DNA from: Bacteroidota bacterium
Lineage (GTDB): Bacteria; Bacteroidota; Bacteroidia; AKYH767-A; OLB10
Length of the DNA stretch: 64,000 bases
Direction: 5' to 3'
Assembly (NCBI GenBank): GCA_016713445.1
Contig: JADJPB010000005.1
Span: forward strand, 62,001 to 126,000
Shown: piece by piece, positions 59,763-64,000 of the stretch
Numbering within the stretch: the stretch's first letter is position 1
Layout: each line of letters begins with the position of its first letter
Translations under genes and position numbers: made by a program
Notes under the pieces: generated by a model
Database searches by the model: none
Told to the model about the DNA's origin: nothing
The model's input: the letters and a program-made list of their open reading frames with translations, nothing else

Positions 59763-59861
59763 TTTATTTTTATTTACTTAATTAATTTTCGATTCATCCA
59801 TCTAAAGAAGAAATCAACTTTATTAAAATTATAAAAAAGTAAATTTCAACTTTATTTTGCT

Positions 59862-61202
59862 TTACGCTTCAATTTGCAGTGCTGACAATTTCACATCCAA
59901 CAACTGCATCAAACTTTCGCGCAATGTTTCATTTTCCACTTGCTCGATCACATCTGCTGCGAAAGCGTGATTCAGTAACGAGCGTGCAACGGTTTCACCA
60001 ATGCCACGAGCACGGAGATAAAACAAAGCTTCATCGTCCAATTGTCCGGTAGTAGCACCATGACTACATTTCACATCGTCGGCATAAATTTCCAACTGCG
60101 GTTTTGTATTCATTGACGCTTGATTGCTCAACAATAAATTCTTGTTTGATTGATACGCATTTGTTTTCTGCGCATCTTCACGCACCCAAATTTTTCCATT
60201 GAATACTCCTTGTGCTTGATCACCGATAATGCCTTTGTACAATTCATTGCTATAACAATTCGGCATCGCATGATCTACTAATGTATGATTATCGATTACT
60301 TGTTTTCCATTCAATACATACAAACCATTCAAGTACGCATTCACTTGCTCGTCATCCAAACGGATGTTCAAATTATTGCGAACGATGGCACCTCCCAATG
60401 TCAGCGTTGTTAAATGCTGATAACTGTCGCGCGCCATATTTACTTTATGGTAATTGATATGTTGCGCTTCGTCTGCCTCCACCTGCACCTTCGTATAATG
60501 TACACGTGCGGCCTTTCCAACCACCACTTCTGAAACGGAATTCGTAAATGTTAATGCACCAGAACCGTGCGTATGAAAACTTTCTACCACTGTAAACTCT
60601 GATTCATCTCCAGCAATTACTAATACACGAGCGGGAATCAACAAAGGATCTACACCAGGAACAGTAGCAAATACCAATTGAATGACCGTATCACATTTTA
60701 CTTTTGCATCTACCTTAATGATGATGGGTGAATAACACAACATCGTATTCAATGCTACCATGGCTTCTTCTTCGTAAGAGGCATGTGTGAAAAGATGGTT
60801 CATAACGGCAGCGTCACTACTAAAATCATCGATTCCACCAATGCCAACTCCTTTTGGAACATTCGACATGGATGAAACTGCTACATTCAACTTTCCGTTT
60901 TCAATCACACAAAGAATCGCATCCTTTCCAGCAAAGCGATATTGTTCAACATCACTCTTCGATACTTTCTGAGAATCGGCCGGACTCGCTGTACGATATT
61001 CAGTTTGTGCGATGGAAGATAAATTCACATACTTCCACTCTTCGTGCTTCATGGTAGGAATTCCACGCTTTGTGAAAGCCGCCATCGCTTGTTTACGAAT
61101 AGCAGTTAACGCGGGTTGAGTCTTCCCGTATAAATCAGCGAACACCTCAGCTTCTTGAACGAAAGCGGTATTTGCTGTTTGATATTTTGTTAATGTCGAC
61201 AT
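59862..61202 (-). CDS. sufD: Fe-S cluster assembly scaffold subunit SufD
   Basis: Counting from the ATG at 61202 the protein has 446 residues; a GTG at 61217 would overlap sufC by eight bases and is less likely. The N-terminus has GIPTMKHEEWKYVNLSSI, the family's W-K-Y-x-N-L motif. The core is a right-handed beta-helix, and the C-terminus has MNTKPQLEIYADDVKCSHGATTGQLDDEALFYLRARGI, including the conserved DVKCSHGAT-like segment shared by SufB and SufD. It forms the SufBC2D scaffold on which clusters are built. The frame is intact. Confidence 0.96.
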   Translation of the reverse strand: MSTLTKYQTANTAFVQEAEVFADLYGKTQPALTAIRKQAMAAFTKRGIPTMKHEEWKYVNLSSIAQTEYRTASPADSQKVSKSDVEQYRFAGKDAILCVIENGKLNVAVSSMSNVPKGVGIGGIDDFSSDAAVMNHLFTHASYEEEAMVALNTMLCYSPIIIKVDAKVKCDTVIQLVFATVPGVDPLLIPARVLVIAGDESEFTVVESFHTHGSGALTFTNSVSEVVVGKAARVHYTKVQVEADEAQHINYHKVNMARDSYQHLTTLTLGGAIVRNNLNIRLDDEQVNAYLNGLYVLNGKQVIDNHTLVDHAMPNCYSNELYKGIIGDQAQGVFNGKIWVREDAQKTNAYQSNKNLLLSNQASMNTKPQLEIYADDVKCSHGATTGQLDDEALFYLRARGIGETVARSLLNHAFAADVIEQVENETLRESLMQLLDVKLSALQIEA

Positions 61203-61209
61203 ATGTTTC

Positions 61210-61974
61210 TTAAGCACCTACTGCTACTTCTTCTTTAATCCAATCGTATCCTTTCTCTTCTAGCTCGAGCGCTAAATCCTTTGTTCCTGATTTTACAATT
61301 CGTCCTTTGTACAATACATGCACAAAATCCGGAACGATATAATCCAACAAACGCTGGTAATGCGTAATCACAATAAAAGAACGATTCCCATCACGCAAAG
61401 CATTCACACCATTTGAAACGATACGTAATGCATCGATATCCAAACCAGAATCTGTTTCATCTAAGATGGCAAGTGTTGGTTCTAACATCGCCATTTGAAA
61501 AATCTCATTGCGCTTCTTCTCACCTCCACTGAAGCCTTCGTTCACCGAACGTTGTGTCATGGCCTTATCCATTTCCACCAACTTCATTTTCTCCTTCATG
61601 ATTTGCAAAAACTCTTTTGAATCATAAGCAGCTAATCCGCGCGACTTACGCACTTCGTTCACGGCTGTCTTCAAAAAGTTGGCGTTACTCACTCCTGGAA
61701 TTTCCACGGGATACTGAAATGCTAAAAACATTCCAGCACGCGCACGATCTTCGGGTGACATTTCTAGCAAATCATTTCCCAAAAAATTTACTGCACCGCC
61801 TTCCACTTCATACTCTTCGCGTCCGGCTAACACTGATGCCAATGTACTTTTACCAGAACCATTTGGTCCCATAATCGCATGCACTTCACCGGGCTTCACT
61901 TCCAAATTCAATCCGTTGAGGATTTGTTTTCCTTCCACGGAAGCCTTAAGATCTTTAATTGATAACATATTCAA
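61210..61974 (-). CDS. sufC: Fe-S cluster assembly ATPase SufC
   Basis: The protein has 254 residues, ABC-type. Walker A is IMGPNGSGKSTLASVL (about 36-51), the signature is NEGFSGGEKKRNEIFQM, with the SufC-specific EKKRNE, Walker B is AILDETDSGLDIDAL, and the switch His is in VITHYQRLLDYI. It supplies ATP-driven conformational change to SufB and SufD and is not a transporter. It lies 51 bases after sufB. All motifs are intact. Confidence 0.97.
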   Translation of the reverse strand: MNMLSIKDLKASVEGKQILNGLNLEVKPGEVHAIMGPNGSGKSTLASVLAGREEYEVEGGAVNFLGNDLLEMSPEDRARAGMFLAFQYPVEIPGVSNANFLKTAVNEVRKSRGLAAYDSKEFLQIMKEKMKLVEMDKAMTQRSVNEGFSGGEKKRNEIFQMAMLEPTLAILDETDSGLDIDALRIVSNGVNALRDGNRSFIVITHYQRLLDYIVPDFVHVLYKGRIVKSGTKDLALELEEKGYDWIKEEVAVGA

Positions 61975-62025
61975 ATTTTATTTTTCTTCTTTCTAAATTT
62001 TATTTTGGATGTACAACCATCTCCC

Positions 62026-63471
62026 TTAACCCACCGAACCTTCCAGTGAAATAGCAAGTAATTTCTGTGCTTCCACAGCAAACTCCATGGGCAATTGATT
62101 AAACACTTCTTTGCAATAACCGTTTACGATAAGGTTCACGGCATCTTCAGTAGAGATTCCACGTTGATTGCAATAAAAGATTTGATCTTCGCCAACTTTA
62201 CTTGTCGTTGCTTCGTGCTCCACCTTCGCGGTTTTATTTCCCACTTCGATATACGGAAACGTATGTGCTCCACATTTATCACCAATCAAAAGTGAATCAC
62301 ACTGCGAAAAATTTCGTGCGTTCTCTGCTTTCTTTCCGATGCGCACCAATCCGCGATACGAATTTTGACTCTTCCCACAAGAAATTCCTTTCGAGATAAT
62401 AATACTCTTTGTCTTCTTACCGATGTGAATCATCTTCGTTCCGGTATCGGCTTGCTGCATATTATTCGTTACTGCCACTGAATAAAATTCACCAACAGAA
62501 TAATCGCCTTTTAAAATTACACTTGGATACTTCCAAGTAATAGCGGAACCTGTTTCCACTTGTGTCCAGGAAATTTTAGCGCGATCGCCTAAACAAATTC
62601 CACGTTTCGTTACGAAATTATAAATACCACCTTTTCCGTTTTTATCGCCTGGATACCAGTTCTGCACCGTACTGTATTTCACCGTTGCATCCGTATGCGA
62701 AACAATTTCCACAACAGCAGCGTGCAATTGATTTTCGTCGCGCATAGGGGCGGTACATCCTTCGAGATAACTCACGAAAGCGCCTTCTTCTGCGACAATC
62801 AATGTACGTTCAAATTGTCCGGTGCCAGCGCTATTAATTCGGAAATACGTACTCAACTCCATAGGACAGCGTACACCTTGTGGAATATAGCAAAACGATC
62901 CATCGCTAAACACCGCGCTATTCAACGCAGCGTAAAAATTATCGGTAGCAGGAACCACAGATCCTAAATATTTTTTAATTAAATCGGGATGATCTTGCAC
63001 GGCTTCACTGAACGAACAAAAAATAATTCCGAGTTCACGTAATGATTCGCGAAACGTTGTTTTCACCGACACTGAATCGATGACAGCATCCACCGCAACA
63101 CCAGCTAAACGTTGTTGTTCGATGAGTGAAATTCCCAACTTATCAAACGTTGCTTTAATTTCCGGATCGAGTTCATCCAAACTATTTAGCGTGGGCTTCT
63201 TCTTTGGCGCGGAATAATAAATAATATCTTGAAAATCGATTTGAGGATAATGTACATTCGGCCACGTAGGTTCCACCATCGTTAGCCAATGACGAAAAGC
63301 TTTTAGTCGCCACTCCAGCAACCATTCGGGTTCATTCTTCTTGGCGGAAATAAATCGAACCGTTGATTCATCCAAACCTTTCGGAGCATTATCGCTTTCG
63401 ATATTACTTACAAAACCGTATTTGTATTCGGAGTTCGTTACTTCGTCTAATATTTTTAAGTCTTCTGACAT
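62026..63471 (-). CDS. sufB: Fe-S cluster assembly scaffold subunit SufB
   Basis: The protein has 481 residues, normal length. It has YKYGFVSNIESDNAPKGL at the start, WLLEWRLKAFRHW, FCYIPQGVRCPMELSTYFRIN, LEGCTAPMRDENQLHAAVVEI (conserved Cys), TKRGICLGDRAKISWTQVETGSAITWKYPS, and the C-terminal SLLIGDKCGAHTFPYIEV with HEATTSKVGEDQIFYCNQRGI. These Cys and Glu residues are the proposed persulfide and cluster sites. It is the main scaffold of the SUF system and the second gene of the operon. The frame is intact. Confidence 0.98.
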   Translation of the reverse strand: MSEDLKILDEVTNSEYKYGFVSNIESDNAPKGLDESTVRFISAKKNEPEWLLEWRLKAFRHWLTMVEPTWPNVHYPQIDFQDIIYYSAPKKKPTLNSLDELDPEIKATFDKLGISLIEQQRLAGVAVDAVIDSVSVKTTFRESLRELGIIFCSFSEAVQDHPDLIKKYLGSVVPATDNFYAALNSAVFSDGSFCYIPQGVRCPMELSTYFRINSAGTGQFERTLIVAEEGAFVSYLEGCTAPMRDENQLHAAVVEIVSHTDATVKYSTVQNWYPGDKNGKGGIYNFVTKRGICLGDRAKISWTQVETGSAITWKYPSVILKGDYSVGEFYSVAVTNNMQQADTGTKMIHIGKKTKSIIISKGISCGKSQNSYRGLVRIGKKAENARNFSQCDSLLIGDKCGAHTFPYIEVGNKTAKVEHEATTSKVGEDQIFYCNQRGISTEDAVNLIVNGYCKEVFNQLPMEFAVEAQKLLAISLEGSVG

Positions 63472-63522
63472 AATCTTGCTTTAGGGGAGATCGCTGATGA
63501 GAATTTTATTTATCTCTAATTC

Positions 63523-63849
63523 TTAAACGGCAAAAGATTCACCGCAACCGCAAGTGCGCGATGCGTTCGGATTGATGAATTGAAAACCTTTTCCATTGAG
63601 ACCATCGCTAAAATCGAGTTGTGTTCCTACGAGGTAGAGAAAACTCTTCTTATCGCAAACGATCTTCACCCCTTTATCTTCGAACTGCTTATCGTCGGCT
63701 TTCAGTACATGGTCAAATTCAAGACTATAGCTAAGTCCTGAGCATCCACCGCCGGCCACTCCAACGCGGATAAACGATTCGGAGGGATGGCTTTCTTTTG
63801 CCATTAATTCAAGGGCTCTTTCTTTGGCTTTTTCAGTGACTGTAATCAT
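63523..63849 (-). CDS. A-type Fe-S carrier (SufA/IscA/ErpA family)
   Basis: The protein has 108 residues. The A-type signature is complete: RVGVAGGGCSGLSYSLEFD (first Cys), a DKKSFLYLVGTQLDF strand pair, and NASRTCGCGESFAV with the final CxC. The three Cys hold an Fe-S cluster that is carried to target proteins. It is the first gene of the SUF operon, directly behind a good promoter, so sufA is the best contextual name, but ErpA and IscA cannot be told apart by eye. Confidence 0.93.
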   Translation of the reverse strand: MITVTEKAKERALELMAKESHPSESFIRVGVAGGGCSGLSYSLEFDHVLKADDKQFEDKGVKIVCDKKSFLYLVGTQLDFSDGLNGKGFQFINPNASRTCGCGESFAV

Positions 63850-63866
63850 GGTTTTTTCTATTGTTG

Positions 63867-63899
63867 CAAAGGTACGGCGAAATCGCTTATTTAGAACAA
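63867..63899 (-). promoter_or_regulatory. Bacteroidota-type promoter of the SUF operon
   Basis: On the minus strand TTG (63897-63899), 22 bases, then TACCTTTG (63867-63874), an exact TAnnTTTG. The ATG of the A-type carrier is 17 bases downstream. I see no clear iron-responsive operator. From 63900 to 64000 there is no other feature. Confidence 0.65.
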
Positions 63900-64000
63900 T
63901 TCTAAGGAGGAAATGTTTGGGTGAATTGAATTTAAGTTTAATTATTGATTATCAATATTTTAAATAAAACTAATTTTTAGATACCTAATAATTTATCTTC

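Overview
The window looks like a chromosomal segment of a low-GC member of the Bacteroidota. The evidence is eight secreted proteins with type IX secretion (T9SS) type A C-terminal sorting domains or remnants of one, a SprE/PorW-type T9SS lipoprotein, DUF2480 and DUF2306-like proteins, a SUF operon in the usual Bacteroidota order, and several promoters of the phylum-specific form TTTG-N18 to 20-TAnnTTTG. I cannot name the genus. I found no rRNA, tRNA, CRISPR array, prophage or recognisable insertion sequence.

Layout. 1-2800 (minus) is a compact operon: hemW, a metal-dependent cyclase broken by stop codons, a SnoaL-like lipoprotein and an ArsC/Spx-like protein cut by the window edge. 2801-3378 is a cluster of palindromes. 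3379-10014 (minus) holds a secreted SBBP beta-propeller, a sensor histidine kinase, a large AsmA-like protein and an M23 peptidase. A run of four hairpins separates these from sprE/porW and a LytTR regulator (plus). 13978-24696 is mostly T9SS cargo plus a DUF2306-like membrane protein and an unrecognised exported protein. 24629-26225 is a tandem array in which the 3' end, terminator and downstream spacer of the preceding gene are repeated three and a quarter times. 26655-29267 encodes a membrane pyrophosphatase with a 140-residue tail carrying 24 cysteines. 29360-33270 is a plus-strand run of yidD-like, two TPR/DUF5683-like, one WD40 and one small exported protein. 34302-38117 is a TMTC-like membrane TPR protein, a lipoprotein and a TlpA-like thioredoxin. 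38421-53546 holds four more T9SS cargo genes, including a lysyl-oxidase-like protein and a gene of about 2505 codons, a small XRE regulator, and a decayed copy of a gene end. 53539-63849 (minus) is essential housekeeping: sufA-like, sufB, sufC, sufD, sufS, sufE, sufT-like, DUF2480, tonB-like, a polyprenyl synthase and dnaG.

A cross-cutting observation is that at least eighteen single-base length changes, nearly all in homopolymers, break twelve genes. In every case restoring the run gives a continuous protein whose length is a whole number of codons, and the broken genes include probable essential ones. I read these mainly as sequence errors of long-read type and have annotated the reconstructed full-length genes. 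Three nonsense codons clustered at 1382-1828 are different in kind and are reported separately.

Functionally the window combines T9SS machinery (sprE), many T9SS substrates, envelope maintenance genes (AsmA-like, M23, TonB-like, YidD-like), pyrophosphate-driven ion pumping, and Fe-S cluster assembly. The most unusual single item is the cysteine-rich tail on the membrane pyrophosphatase; the most unusual DNA structure is the 490-bp tandem array made from a gene's 3' end.
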